Below the pieces are notes generated by a model. The model was not told the origin of the DNA, did not search any database, and worked only from the letters and a program-made list of their open reading frames with translations. A stretch of DNA of 64,000 nt, from positions 1 to 64,000 of the forward strand of contig JACJXJ010000004.1 in assembly GCA_020636695.1 (NCBI GenBank), written 5' to 3'. The translations under genes and the position numbers were made by a program. Each line of letters opens with the position of its first letter. Position 1 is the stretch's first letter. Below, in pieces: positions 6,771-16,313 of this stretch. This DNA comes from Prevotellaceae bacterium (GTDB taxonomy: Bacteria; Bacteroidota; Bacteroidia; Bacteroidales; Paludibacteraceae).

Positions 6771-8219
6771 ATGTTAAGCATTCAAAAGAAAATGAGTAAT
6801 GCATTTTTTGCGTTACTGAGCTTACCAGCAACGGCCATGGGCTTTGCATTATCTGTTCAAATTTCAGCTTTAAGCTGGATTCTCTCCACAAAATATGGCT
6901 TAGATATTCACGAAATTGGTATCGTGTGGGCGGCTGGTCCTATAGCAGGTATTTTAGCACAACCCATTGTCGGGATTTTGAGTGATAAAATGTGGTTTAT
7001 GGGAGGTCGACGTCGTCCTTGGATTGTGATAGGCGGGACATTGGCCGCCTTAATGATGTTAGCACTACCTAATTTAGAAATTATACAAAAATTATTTATC
7101 GGTGGCGACGACCCACAAGCGGGCTTGCTCTCAATCGCCGTTATTGTAGCATTAACATTTGATTTAAGCATCAACGTGAGTTTCAATCCTACTCGTTCAC
7201 TTATAGCAGATTGCACGCCAAAAGAACAACGCGCCAAAGGTTATACTTGGATGCAAACCGTATCGGGCACTTTCGGGGTATTGGCCTATTTAATTGGTGG
7301 TACGCTAGGCAACGAAGCTTTAATTTATATTGGTATTGGCATTGCGTTATTGGCAACCATTATTCCAGCCTTTTTGATTAAGGAACCACGCGAATTACAA
7401 GCCATTGACGAAACATCACAAAAATCAAAAACATCCTCACGAGATATCATTGAATCCATTTTACCACTTATTGGATTATTAGTCTATGGCGTGTACGTAA
7501 TTGCTGAAAAATTATTTGGGTTCACAGTAACCTCAGGCGTTGAACTCTTTGGTTATTTTTTGAATAGTGTTGAATTCATATGTTTGTTATTAGTTGTAAT
7601 CAGCACCATCATGGTACTATTTAACTTAACAGGAAGCAATAAAAACTCGAACGAATTTCAAAAAGTATTATTGGCCCATTCGTTCACTTGGATTGGCGTT
7701 CAAACCATGTTTGTATATGCCTTTTTCTATTTGCAAAACGTATTGAATCTAGGCGATTCAGCAGGAAGCGTCAATTCTATTGCCTTCTTTATTCTAAGCT
7801 TAGTCAGTGCCATTTTACCAGTATTGGTACTCAATGGTTTTGCCAAGAAAATAGGAATGGTTAAAACACATATTATTTGTATATTCATCATGGCTGCTGG
7901 TTATGCTGGAGTTTATTTCGTAGGTACAACCACCCTTCTTTATTATGTTATGATTGGGATTGCGGGTATTGGTTGGGCATCGGTAGTTTCATTACCATTT
8001 GCCATTATGAGCGAAAAAGTAGACCAAACCAAAATGGGATTATACATGGGCATTTTCAATTTATCAGTGGTGTTACCACAGTTGGTAGCATCATTCAAAA
8101 TGGGTGAAGTGGTAAATGCGGCAGCCGACAAATCAGTTATCTTTGCTATTTGTGCAGTATGTTTAACCATATCAGGTTTACTCTGGTTCAGTGTCAAAAA
8201 TGACAAAGAAAAGCGCTGA
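6771..8219 (+). CDS. MFS sugar transporter (sucrose/maltose-proton symporter-like)
   Basis: 482 residues with about 12 membrane segments. The sequence QPIVGILSDKMW followed by GGRRRPWIVIGG is the loop 2-3 signature of the SLC45/SUT-like branch of the major facilitator superfamily, whose members carry disaccharides such as sucrose or maltose with protons. Further family-like features are SLIADCTPKEQRAKGYTWMQ and the C-terminal half beginning near FTWIGVQTMFVYAFFYLQ. The substrate is not determined by sequence, and no glycosidase or polysaccharide locus is adjacent. It is monocistronic, with its own promoter and a strong terminator. Confidence 0.85.
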   Translation: MLSIQKKMSNAFFALLSLPATAMGFALSVQISALSWILSTKYGLDIHEIGIVWAAGPIAGILAQPIVGILSDKMWFMGGRRRPWIVIGGTLAALMMLALPNLEIIQKLFIGGDDPQAGLLSIAVIVALTFDLSINVSFNPTRSLIADCTPKEQRAKGYTWMQTVSGTFGVLAYLIGGTLGNEALIYIGIGIALLATIIPAFLIKEPRELQAIDETSQKSKTSSRDIIESILPLIGLLVYGVYVIAEKLFGFTVTSGVELFGYFLNSVEFICLLLVVISTIMVLFNLTGSNKNSNEFQKVLLAHSFTWIGVQTMFVYAFFYLQNVLNLGDSAGSVNSIAFFILSLVSAILPVLVLNGFAKKIGMVKTHIICIFIMAAGYAGVYFVGTTTLLYYVMIGIAGIGWASVVSLPFAIMSEKVDQTKMGLYMGIFNLSVVLPQLVASFKMGEVVNAAADKSVIFAICAVCLTISGLLWFSVKNDKEKR

Positions 8220-8231
8220 CTCATGGATAAT

Positions 8232-8264
8232 AAAAAAGCTTCACATAATCTGTGAAGCTTTTTT
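8232..8264. terminator. Bidirectional terminator between MFS gene and HD gene
   Basis: Perfect 14-bp stem AAAAAAGCTTCACA / TGTGAAGCTTTTTT with loop TAATC. Its right end touches the stop codon of the convergent HD-domain gene. Confidence 0.9.
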
Positions 8265-8800
8265 TATAGGAATAGACTCATCCAATGGTCAAAAACACGT
8301 AAATTTTCGGCACCAAATTTAGCTAAGTTATCATGTATTTGTTCAATGGTTAGTTCCGTATTTAAACGACTTTTAGAAAAAAACTTGTCAGCAAAACAAA
8401 TCAGTTGTTCCTCCATTGATACGGGGCGCATATCGCGATGTGGCAATGGCAATTGCTGCTTTTCGATATCAGCCAGCGAAAGACCTGTACCTGTATGCCG
8501 TTCGCACACCAAGGCGTGTTTATCTAATCCGTGTTGACGTAATAAATCGGCACCCAAATAGCCATGTTCAATGTAACGATGTGTACCATAGCAGCCTAAT
8601 GAAGGAGTATTGGTGAGAAAAATACCAATATCGTGCAACATAGCTGCTTCCTCTACAAACCAGCAATCGATAGCTAACTCTGGATGTTGATTCGCTAACA
8701 ACAAAGCTTTATCCGCCACTGCCCGACTATGCGACACCAATAGCTGATACAAAGCGCTATTCGGTTCATAATAGGTTTCAATAATGGTTAGCGGATTCAT
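8264..8800 (-). CDS. HD-domain phosphohydrolase
   Basis: 178 residues with an HD metal-binding core: His near SHSRAVADKA, the signature AAMLHDIGIF, then ERHTGTG and a distal Asp in ICFADKFFSKS. HD proteins of this small uncharacterised group are likely metal-dependent phosphohydrolases acting on nucleotides or related phosphates; the substrate is unknown. The ATG at 8800 overlaps the stop of the upstream nuclease gene by one base (TGATG), so the two genes are translationally coupled. A TTG one codon earlier was rejected as the start. Confidence 0.85.
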   Translation of the reverse strand: MNPLTIIETYYEPNSALYQLLVSHSRAVADKALLLANQHPELAIDCWFVEEAAMLHDIGIFLTNTPSLGCYGTHRYIEHGYLGADLLRQHGLDKHALVCERHTGTGLSLADIEKQQLPLPHRDMRPVSMEEQLICFADKFFSKSRLNTELTIEQIHDNLAKFGAENLRVFDHWMSLFL

Positions 8801-10770
8801 CAACGCAAAATAACTTTGAAGATTTGTGGTTCAATAGCTGCAGAACGCGGATCTAAAATACGCACCACATAAAAACCTTGCGACATGTGCAACTGATCTG
8901 AACCAAATGTCACACTATTGTCATTCGGTAAACGCCCACTATAAAATACGCGTCCTTGTAGGTCGCTAATAGTAATATCCATTTTTGCAGCATTGTAAAT
9001 CGTAATCACGCCATCCTGCACAATAGTTGGCATGACACACATTCTAGTTGGCTCAACTACAGAAGTTACACTATCAGTAGTACCTTTAAGTTTCAAACCA
9101 ACAACTACAGCATCATGGTCTGACGAACGATACATATTATCTTGACAGGTCGCTGCATTTTGATATTCAAATTTATAATGTTCATCGGTATTAATATGAA
9201 AAACCGTTGCACCAGTCACTTGAGCCATCATGGAACTATTGGCTAAAGCATGATCCAGCAACCCAACTTCGCCTTTGTAAGAGTAGGAATAAATAGTATC
9301 GCCATGATAATGTTTAAGCAAATTGGTATAGCCAGACGACTCAAAACGACGAATAGGATCTTCCTTGGAATACGCATTCATATCGCCCATAACCAAAACA
9401 TCGGGATCGACAGTTGCAAAACCACTACATTTTGATACTACAGAATTAACCTCTGCGACACGCGTTGCATTATACGAACTTTGTCCATCACCTGCATCTA
9501 AATCACCTTCTGGTGTGGTGTCGTAAGTTGTACCCTTCGCCTTCAAGTGATTGAGTGAAAATACAAATTTCTCGCCATTTGATTTTAATTGGAAGGCTTG
9601 TATCGCCTTACGATACATCGTTCTTAAATTATTAAATTCAATAGAACCAACGGTACTAATCTTATCTTTACGATAAATAAATCCTACTTTGGTATAAGAG
9701 CCACTAACTGCTGTACCATCAGTTACATAAGCATACAAATCGCCACCAGCAGCTGTGTTAAGCGCATTACACATGTAAGCAATAGCATCATTGCCTTGTT
9801 GAATTTCAACTAAGCCATACACATCCGCATCAATAGCTTGCAAAGCTTTTAATAATTTAGCATGTTGTCTGTCGGCTTCAATTGCATCAGCTGGCCCTGC
9901 AAAATCGCCATAATTACTGCGCAAATAATATTCCATATTGAATGAACAAACTTTCACGTTATAATCACCAATAGGTTCGTGTGTTGCTGCCCGAGGATTG
10001 CCATAAAAATTTGGACGCGAAGTTACTTCCAATTGATAAACCGATCCCGATTGTGTAAGCGTACCTTGCAAATTATCAACACGATAACCCATACGTAAAG
10101 TCCCATTCTCATCAGCAAAAGGATAAGCCACAGAAGGTGAACTAACCATTGTTAATTGATTTAGCTTATTTTCAGCCAATAAAGCAAAATACTCATTACT
10201 TCCTGGCAATTCCACCTCTACGCCTCCATTCAAGCGATGTGACGAAAGTGTGATTTTTCCACTTCCCCAATAGTAATTATTGGTAACAAATAAGGTTTGG
10301 TTAAATTCAAGAACCATACCTACATATTGACTATAATTGCCAAAGTCTGTAGGAAAGATAACTTTTGTAGGAGTTACTAATTGATTTTCGGCCAACTTCT
10401 GTAACGATGAAACATCTGCGAGCATTAATTGCCCATCATTAGCAGTAACAGATGCCACTAATTCTATTTCAGAACCAACGGTGACAGTCGGATTGTCAAA
10501 AGCTACAAATATCGCATCGCAAGTCAACCGATTACCGTCGCCCACTTTGTCTTGCAGGTAAAATCCTTTAACAGTACCACCTTCGCGTACAACAGCGGTT
10601 ACTACGCCCGAGGTACGGATATCTGAAGATTGAACTTTATTTTGAGAAGATGCAGACTTAGTAAACGTTGGTAGCTGATAAATTTTGCAATCTACCTGAG
10701 CAACCAATACGGCTACAGAAAAAAGGAAAGAAACTACTATGATAAAACGTTGTTTCATAAGGTTAAGCAT
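8800..10770 (-). CDS. Secreted endonuclease/exonuclease/phosphatase-family nuclease with T9SS sorting domain
   Basis: 656 residues. The signal peptide is FIIVVSFLFSVAVLVAQ. An OB-type/DUF5689-like beta region (about 40-270) precedes an exonuclease-endonuclease-phosphatase domain (about 275-555). That domain carries VKVCSFNMEYYL, GLVEIQQGNDA, FSLNHLKAKG, VLVMGDMNAYSKEDPI and a terminal SSDHDAVVVGL. This order is that of extracellular nucleases such as NucH/ExeM. The last 80 residues (ITIYNAAKMDITISDLQGRV ... GFYVVRI) form a type IX secretion C-terminal sorting domain. The likely role is extracellular DNA degradation. The ATG at 10758 (MKQRF) is an alternative start. Confidence 0.87.
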   Translation of the reverse strand: MLNLMKQRFIIVVSFLFSVAVLVAQVDCKIYQLPTFTKSASSQNKVQSSDIRTSGVVTAVVREGGTVKGFYLQDKVGDGNRLTCDAIFVAFDNPTVTVGSEIELVASVTANDGQLMLADVSSLQKLAENQLVTPTKVIFPTDFGNYSQYVGMVLEFNQTLFVTNNYYWGSGKITLSSHRLNGGVEVELPGSNEYFALLAENKLNQLTMVSSPSVAYPFADENGTLRMGYRVDNLQGTLTQSGSVYQLEVTSRPNFYGNPRAATHEPIGDYNVKVCSFNMEYYLRSNYGDFAGPADAIEADRQHAKLLKALQAIDADVYGLVEIQQGNDAIAYMCNALNTAAGGDLYAYVTDGTAVSGSYTKVGFIYRKDKISTVGSIEFNNLRTMYRKAIQAFQLKSNGEKFVFSLNHLKAKGTTYDTTPEGDLDAGDGQSSYNATRVAEVNSVVSKCSGFATVDPDVLVMGDMNAYSKEDPIRRFESSGYTNLLKHYHGDTIYSYSYKGEVGLLDHALANSSMMAQVTGATVFHINTDEHYKFEYQNAATCQDNMYRSSDHDAVVVGLKLKGTTDSVTSVVEPTRMCVMPTIVQDGVITIYNAAKMDITISDLQGRVFYSGRLPNDNSVTFGSDQLHMSQGFYVVRILDPRSAAIEPQIFKVILR

Positions 10771-10801
10771 TAAAAAATCAGTTTGTAAGGTTTTAAGTTG
10801 A

Positions 10802-10809
10802 CAAAAGTA
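10802..10809 (-). promoter_or_regulatory. Bacteroidota -7 element for the nuclease-HD operon
   Basis: Minus-strand TACTTTTG, 31 bases upstream of the ATG at 10770. Confidence 0.6.
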
Positions 10810-10864
10810 GCGGTATTTTGCGAGATTAACAACATGAATATATGGAAAAAAGCAAAAAAGCAGC

Positions 10865-10872
10865 TATCTTTG
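10865..10872 (+). promoter_or_regulatory. Bacteroidota -7 element for smpB
   Basis: TATCTTTG, 18 bases before the ATG at 10891. It lies inside the longer open frame and therefore supports the shorter SmpB start. Confidence 0.65.
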
Positions 10873-10890
10873 CATACTCAAAAGGACAGC

Positions 10891-11346
10891 ATGCATTCCA
10901 AGGTAAAAATTAATATAAAAAATAAACGCGCCTCTTTCGATTACGAATTGATTGAGCGTTTCACCGCTGGTATCGTATTGTATGGCACCGAAATAAAATC
11001 CATCCGTGAAGGGAAAGCTAGCTTGGTGGACACCTTTTGTTCTTTCTCCGACGGTGAATTATGGGTGCGCAATATGCACATCGCACTATACCGTTTAGGT
11101 ACTTTTTACAATCATGAAGCCCTACGCGAACGTAAGCTCTTATTGACTAAAAGAGAACTCCGTAAATTGGAACGAGCCACGAAAGAAAGTGGTTTAACCA
11201 TTGTACCAACGTTTCTATTTATCAACGAAAAAGGGATGGCCAAAATCGAAATAGCGCTAGCTCGTGGTAAAAAGACCTATGACAAGCGCGAAACCTTACG
11301 CGAAAAAGATGATCGCCGCGAGATGGATCGTGTACGAAAACTGTAA
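10891..11346 (+). CDS. smpB: SsrA-binding protein SmpB
   Basis: 151 residues, normal length. SmpB binds tmRNA and brings it to stalled ribosomes. The protein begins MHSKVKINIKNKRASFDYEL and has the conserved GIVLYGTEIKSIREGKASLVDTF segment, the IPLARGKKTYDKR-like stretch IALARGKKTYDKRETLREKD, and a basic C-terminal tail. The open frame extends 31 codons further upstream, but the promoter element lies there, so the start at 10891 is preferred. The downstream yeiH frame starts 35 bases after the stop. Confidence 0.95.
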   Translation: MHSKVKINIKNKRASFDYELIERFTAGIVLYGTEIKSIREGKASLVDTFCSFSDGELWVRNMHIALYRLGTFYNHEALRERKLLLTKRELRKLERATKESGLTIVPTFLFINEKGMAKIEIALARGKKTYDKRETLREKDDRREMDRVRKL

Positions 11347-11380
11347 ACTTGCTCACCGTTTATTTCCCAATTTTAGTCAG

Positions 11381-12322
11381 ATGATTCAGCTACAACTATC
11401 ACAAAAAAATCGAGAAATCATTTTTGTATTACTACTCTTTGTTATTCCATTTCTTTCGCCTGGATTAGCTTTATTATTGGGTCTTATTGTGGCACTGACT
11501 ATGGGAAATCCATTTATACAGCACAATAAAGTATTCACCAAAATTTTATTACAAGCCTCTGTGGTTGGTTTAGGATTTGGCATGAATATAGAACAAGCTA
11601 TTTCAGCTGGCAAAACGGGGATTATCTTCACTATTTTTTCCATAGCCATTACAATGTCACTTGGATTACTCTTTGGCAAGCTGCTCAAAATCAATAAAGA
11701 TACAACCCTATTAGTTTCGGGAGGAACAGCCATTTGTGGTGGAAGTGCGATTGCGGCTTTAGGACCTGTTATCAATGCCAAAAACAAAGATATGACAGTC
11801 GCGCTAGGAACTATTTTCATGCTGAATGCTGCCGCCTTATTCCTTTTCCCACCCATTGGGCATTGGCTGAACATGACTGACACACAATTTGGTTATTGGT
11901 GCGCCATCGCTATTCACGACACAAGTTCCGTAGTAGGTGCCGCCGCCACACGCAGCGAAATGGCGTTACAAATTGCCACCACAACCAAATTAATTAGAGC
12001 GTTGTGGATTATTCCGTTATCACTTATTGTGGCTTTCTTTTACAATCGCGGAACGGACCGGAAATCGAAAATCACCATTCCTTGGTTTATCTTTCTTTAC
12101 ATTGTAGCCATGTTAATAACCACCTATCTACCTGAAGGAAAAGAAGTTTATATTAAAGCTGTGGGCATTGCCAAAATGGGCATGATTTACACCCTCTTTT
12201 TAATTGGTACCGGTTTATCCAAAGACAATATCAAAGAAGTGGGATTTAGCCCTATATTATTAGGAATAATGCTGTGGTTCATTATCTCTATTTTATCAGC
12301 CATTGTGATTTTATTTACATAA
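11381..12322 (+). CDS. YeiH/UPF0324 family membrane transporter
   Basis: 313 residues, about ten membrane segments. Family landmarks are VVGLGFGMNIEQA, SGGTAICGGSAIAALGPVI, FMLNAAALFLFPPIGHWL and IHDTSSVVGAAA. Members are annotated as putative sulfate or anion exporters; direct biochemical evidence is thin, so the substrate is uncertain. The open frame runs upstream through smpB in another phase, but the ATG at 11381 is the first that starts after the smpB stop. It is probably co-transcribed with smpB. Confidence 0.85.
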   Translation: MIQLQLSQKNREIIFVLLLFVIPFLSPGLALLLGLIVALTMGNPFIQHNKVFTKILLQASVVGLGFGMNIEQAISAGKTGIIFTIFSIAITMSLGLLFGKLLKINKDTTLLVSGGTAICGGSAIAALGPVINAKNKDMTVALGTIFMLNAAALFLFPPIGHWLNMTDTQFGYWCAIAIHDTSSVVGAAATRSEMALQIATTTKLIRALWIIPLSLIVAFFYNRGTDRKSKITIPWFIFLYIVAMLITTYLPEGKEVYIKAVGIAKMGMIYTLFLIGTGLSKDNIKEVGFSPILLGIMLWFIISILSAIVILFT

Positions 12323-12361
12323 AAAACCTCGCAAATTGTTGGATTTTATCGCGAGAGTTCT

Positions 12362-12369
12362 TACCTTTG
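12362..12369 (+). promoter_or_regulatory. Bacteroidota -7 element for tRNA-Thr
   Basis: TACCTTTG, 16 bases upstream of the mature tRNA 5' end. Confidence 0.7.
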
Positions 12370-12385
12370 CGTCCGATTAAAAAAT

Positions 12386-12458
12386 GCCTTTTTAGCTCAG
12401 CTGGTAGAGCAACTCATTCGTAATGAGTAGGTCGGCGGTTCGAATCCGCCAAAAGGCT
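12386..12458 (+). tRNA. tRNA-Thr (anticodon CGT)
   Basis: 73 nt. The acceptor stem GCCTTTT / AAAAGGC has 7 perfect pairs with discriminator T; the D arm is AGCTCAGCTGGTAGAGCA; the anticodon arm ACTCAT-TCGTAAT carries CGT; the T arm is GGCGG TTCGAAT CCGCC. CCA is not encoded. It decodes ACG. Confidence 0.95.
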
Positions 12459-12472
12459 CTGATTTTCAATAC

Positions 12473-12508
12473 AAAAACGCCTCATCAAAACTTTGATGAG
12501 GCGTTTTT
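12473..12508. terminator. Bidirectional terminator between tRNA-Thr and rodA
   Basis: Perfect 17-bp inverted repeat (AAAAACGCCTCATCAAA and its complement) with only two bases between the arms, and A/T runs at both ends. It serves the convergent tRNA and rod-shape operon. Confidence 0.92.
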
Positions 12509-12523
12509 ATTAATATGCTAACA

Positions 12524-13987
12524 TTAATGTACACGTGCCGTTTGTGAAATGTCAAAACGTAAAAAGATAAACAACAAAAAGGTAAATGACCATAACGAAG
12601 ATCCCCCATAGCTAAAAAACGGCAATGGAATACCAATTACTGGAGCTAAACCTATCACCATACCAATGTTAATAGCGATATGAAAAAAGAAAATACCAAC
12701 CACTGAATAGCCATAAATACGTGCAAATGGTTCTCGCTGTCGTTCTGCCATTCTTATCAATCTGAATAAGAAAAACATATAAATCATTAATAATGCCACA
12801 GAACCTACAAAACCAAACTCTTCGCCAACAGTACAAAATATAAAGTCGGTATCTTGTTCGGGTACATATTTCAATTTAGTTTGAGTACCATTTAAAAAAC
12901 CTTTACCAAAGAAACCTCCAGAACCAATAGCAATTTTCGCCTGATTCACATTATAACCCACACCACGAGGATCATTTTCCATACCTAAAACTACCTTGAT
13001 ACGCATCTGTTGATGAGGTTCCAATATGCGTTCAAAAATATATTCTGCAGAATAACAATACCCTGTAAAACCAACTAAGAAAAGTGCTATGAGCCAATAA
13101 TGACGCAATCGGAAACGAATAGCATTCACACACAAATAAATCACAGAAGCACTTATACAAAATAACGACACATAAAGAAAATTAACCGAAATCCATCCTG
13201 TGAGATGAATTAATGCAGCTAATGCATATAGAGTAAGGTAACCTAACGAAAGATATTTAAGCGTTTCTTTGTCACTTTTATACAAAAATAAAAAAACCAG
13301 TACAACTAATAACATTAATATAAAGGCTATCACTAAACCTGTAGATGCGGCCTCCACACCAGCAAAAGGAACGTCACTAAATCGAATCACGATAATAAAT
13401 AGCACCACGCAACAGAAACCAATGAGCGGAATCAAACCAGGCATACCTTCACGATACAAAACAAGTAAAAAAGCTGCATAAACAAGTGCAGATCCAGTCT
13501 CTTTCTGCATAATAATTATAAGGGCTGGTAACGCAATAATTAAACCAGTAATCAAATAACTTCTAAAACTACGCAGCTTAAAGCCATAACTACTCATCGC
13601 TTTCGCCAACGCTAAAGCTGTGACAAATTTTGAAAATTCAGCTGGTTGAATACTCAAAGGTCCTAATACTAACCACGAACGAGATCCCTTAACATCGGGT
13701 GCAACTACGGCTGTAACAATCAGCAGTAAAATCATCAGGATGTAAAAAAGTGTGGAGAAAGACTGAAAAAAACGCGAATCAATAAGCAATATTATTCCAG
13801 CCAAACCTATAGCGCAAATAATCCAAATAAACTGTTTACCTGAACGGTATGAAAAGTCAAAAATGGACGTTTGATCATAGTCATAACTAGCGCCATAGAC
13901 GTTAAGCCACCCAAGGAACACCAAAGCCAAGTACAAAAATACAATTGGCCAATCAATGGAAGATTTTATGCTAATATTTCTTGACAT
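12524..13987 (-). CDS. rodA: Peptidoglycan glycosyltransferase RodA (SEDS family)
   Basis: 487 residues with about ten or more membrane segments. RodA polymerises lipid II during cell elongation together with PBP2. Typical segments are PDVKGSRSWLVLGPLSIQPAEFSKFVTALALA, IIMQKETGSALVYAAFLLVLYREGM, GVGYNVNQAKIAIGSGGFFGKG and the C-terminal NIGMVIGLAPVIGIPLPFFSYGGSS with FCTVGEEFGFVG before it. It is longer than the roughly 370-residue E. coli protein; the extra length lies in a membrane-rich insert at about residues 200-310. The start at 13987 overlaps the end of mrdA by 17 bases. It is the last gene of the operon. Confidence 0.95.
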   Translation of the reverse strand: MSRNISIKSSIDWPIVFLYLALVFLGWLNVYGASYDYDQTSIFDFSYRSGKQFIWIICAIGLAGIILLIDSRFFQSFSTLFYILMILLLIVTAVVAPDVKGSRSWLVLGPLSIQPAEFSKFVTALALAKAMSSYGFKLRSFRSYLITGLIIALPALIIIMQKETGSALVYAAFLLVLYREGMPGLIPLIGFCCVVLFIIVIRFSDVPFAGVEAASTGLVIAFILMLLVVLVFLFLYKSDKETLKYLSLGYLTLYALAALIHLTGWISVNFLYVSLFCISASVIYLCVNAIRFRLRHYWLIALFLVGFTGYCYSAEYIFERILEPHQQMRIKVVLGMENDPRGVGYNVNQAKIAIGSGGFFGKGFLNGTQTKLKYVPEQDTDFIFCTVGEEFGFVGSVALLMIYMFFLFRLIRMAERQREPFARIYGYSVVGIFFFHIAINIGMVIGLAPVIGIPLPFFSYGGSSLWSFTFLLFIFLRFDISQTARVH

Positions 13988-15815
13988 CTGGATCGGTAAC
14001 TGAAGTTTTTAATCGATTAACTAACTCTGTACGCTTAACCGTACCTGTTAAATATTGCTCTAATAATACACTTGCAATTGGGTTGGCCCATGTGGCACCA
14101 AAACCTGACGTCTCAATTACCACAGCGATAGCAATTTTTGGATTATCTTTAGGGGCAAACCCTACAAATAAAGAGTGTGGACGACCATGACTATTATCAA
14201 CTGTACCAGTTTTTCCACACATCGGTATACTATCAAGTTTATACCATTTGCCAGTACCAAATTCACACACACGCCACATACCTTGTTTTACAACCGGAAA
14301 ATATTTTTTATCGATTAAGGACACGTGTTTATGATTTAACATCGAATCACACTTGTGTAAATGCGGAGTAATATAATAGCCCTCGTTTGCTATAACTGCC
14401 ACCGAATTAGCCAATTGCAAAGGAGTAACCTGCACTTCTCCTTGACCAATAGAATTGGAACGAATCGTAATAGCTCGCCAACCACGTGCACCATACCATT
14501 TATCATATGTTTTGATTGAAGGAACACTACCATTAACCTGATCAGGAACATCCGAATCTTTAAACTTCGGACCCAATCCAAAACTCATGATATCATTACG
14601 CCAACGCTCATAATTCGCCTTAAAATTAGCATTACGGTCACCATAACCTCCTTTCTCCAATGTCTCCCGGTAAGCATTCCAAAAATAGGGGTTACAACTT
14701 TGTTCAATAGCACTTTCAAGATTCACAGGTGAACCATGATGGTGAGTGCATCGAATAGGGCTGGAAGAGGGTCCATTACAAGCAAACAAAGTTTCAGGTG
14801 TAATGCCTCCCTCTTGTTGACAAACTAATCCCTGTAGTGGTTTAAACGTAGAGCCAGGAGAATAAGTACCTTGTGTAGCCCTATTTAATAGAGGTTTAGT
14901 TGGGTCATTCAAAAGAACAGCGTAATTATGAGAGCGTTCACGCCCGACTAGAAGGCCCGGATTCCATGTTGGATTTGATGCCATAGCCAATATTTCGCCA
15001 GTACTTGGTTCTATGGCAACCACACTTCCCTTTTTTCCTTGTAGTAGTTCTTCTGCTAAAATTTGTAACTGAATATCTAATGTCACCGTCAAATTATCTC
15101 CAGCTACAGCAGCTTTATCAAATTCACCTTTTTTATAGCGCCCTTGAATACGTCCTGCCACATCACGCAATAATATTTCAACACCATTCTGACCACGTAA
15201 TGCCACTTCATACGATTTCTCAAAGCCACTGACACCCGCATAATCCCCTTGCTTGTAGTATGGATCCTTTTCTATCATCCAACGCGAAACTTCACCAATG
15301 GACCCTAAAGCATGACCAGCCACAGGGTATGTATAATTACGCAAGGTTCTACTTTGAATGGTAAAACCTGGAAAACGATGCAATTTTTCTTGTAACACCG
15401 CATATTCAACTGGCGATAATTGAGTAATAAAACGTTGTGGTACACGAGGGGAATAACCAATTCTATGTTTTACTTCTTTGATACGCTTATCAAATTCCAC
15501 CTTGGTGATTGATAAGGTTTTACACAATTCTAATGTATCCAAAGGAGTTTTATTCTTAGCCATCACGCGCAACTCGTGCATCGTAATAAGAATATCATAA
15601 GTAGGCTGATTGTAAACAAGTAAGACCCCGTTGCGGTCATAAATCAAACCACGAGGAGCATAAATGGTACGACGCAATAAAGCATTACTATCCGCCTGTT
15701 CTCCATAATCTTTAATCAACTGAAGATTAAATAATTGAATCACAAATATAGCTAACAAAACAGCTATAAAAATGCGAATAACATATTGCCTATTACTAAA
15801 TGAGTCGTTTATCAC
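13971..15815 (-). CDS. mrdA: Penicillin-binding protein 2 (elongation transpeptidase)
   Basis: 614 residues. The cytoplasmic tail is short, with one membrane anchor at about 11-31. A PBP dimerisation domain begins at ALLRRTIYAPRGLIYDRNG, and the transpeptidase domain has the SxxK motif in YSPGSTFKP (Ser322), an SCN-type motif in IEQSCNPYFW and KTGT in MCGKTGTVDN. It crosslinks peptidoglycan on the periplasmic side and activates RodA. The start is GTG 15815, whose GTGA overlaps the mreD stop; the sequence CGGAGG immediately precedes it. The GTG is the only plausible start before the membrane anchor. Confidence 0.95.
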   Translation of the reverse strand: MINDSFSNRQYVIRIFIAVLLAIFVIQLFNLQLIKDYGEQADSNALLRRTIYAPRGLIYDRNGVLLVYNQPTYDILITMHELRVMAKNKTPLDTLELCKTLSITKVEFDKRIKEVKHRIGYSPRVPQRFITQLSPVEYAVLQEKLHRFPGFTIQSRTLRNYTYPVAGHALGSIGEVSRWMIEKDPYYKQGDYAGVSGFEKSYEVALRGQNGVEILLRDVAGRIQGRYKKGEFDKAAVAGDNLTVTLDIQLQILAEELLQGKKGSVVAIEPSTGEILAMASNPTWNPGLLVGRERSHNYAVLLNDPTKPLLNRATQGTYSPGSTFKPLQGLVCQQEGGITPETLFACNGPSSSPIRCTHHHGSPVNLESAIEQSCNPYFWNAYRETLEKGGYGDRNANFKANYERWRNDIMSFGLGPKFKDSDVPDQVNGSVPSIKTYDKWYGARGWRAITIRSNSIGQGEVQVTPLQLANSVAVIANEGYYITPHLHKCDSMLNHKHVSLIDKKYFPVVKQGMWRVCEFGTGKWYKLDSIPMCGKTGTVDNSHGRPHSLFVGFAPKDNPKIAIAVVIETSGFGATWANPIASVLLEQYLTGTVKRTELVNRLKTSVTDPDVKKY

Positions 15816-16312
15816 CTCCGTTTAAAATTAATGCTTTGAATACCAAATATAAGAAGCATAGTCACCAAGCTGCTACATAATGTTTTAAGCAATACCATGC
15901 CAAAATGAGCAAAAGAGAAGGCCTCTAAAGAAAATAGCACAAAATGATGAATAACAACAAGCAAGGAAGCATATTTCAAAAAAGACAGACCAAAATTACG
16001 ATATGTAGGTGCCGATTTTTCCATGTCCTCACGAGATGCAAACAATTCCATAATGTAAGGACGAATAAAAGCTATTAACACCGTTGCCGCCATGTGAATA
16101 CCATAACTATGCGAAAATACATCAATAATACCTCCTAATACAAAGGCAATAAGCAACATAAAGCTAGGAGAAACAAACATTGGCAATGTAATAATAAACA
16201 AAATATACAAGTACGGATTAATTAACCCAAATAATTGTATATTATTCAAAATCAAAATCTGAACAGCTATGAGCAGAATAAAATTTAAAACTATCCTTAA
16301 GCGATCTTGCAT
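15812..16312 (-). CDS. mreD: Rod shape-determining protein MreD
   Basis: 166 residues, five or six membrane segments (LNFILLIAVQILILNNIQLF, PYLYILFIITLPMFV, and so on) and the family-like GGIIDVFSHSYGIHMAATVLIAFIRP. MreD is an inner-membrane partner of MreC and the elongation complex. It lies one base after mreC and overlaps mrdA by four bases, so the assignment rests on hydrophobic pattern plus context. Confidence 0.92.
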   Translation of the reverse strand: MQDRLRIVLNFILLIAVQILILNNIQLFGLINPYLYILFIITLPMFVSPSFMLLIAFVLGGIIDVFSHSYGIHMAATVLIAFIRPYIMELFASREDMEKSAPTYRNFGLSFLKYASLLVVIHHFVLFSLEAFSFAHFGMVLLKTLCSSLVTMLLIFGIQSINFKRR

Positions 16313-16313
16313 A

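Noticed and set aside
10798..10890. N-terminal extension of SmpB by 31 codons
   Set aside because: It begins with a TTG, contains the TATCTTTG promoter element, and SmpB proteins have no such extension.
11264..11380. YeiH starting inside smpB
   Set aside because: The extra residues are the out-of-frame reading of the smpB 3' end; the ATG at 11381 after the smpB stop gives the family's normal start.
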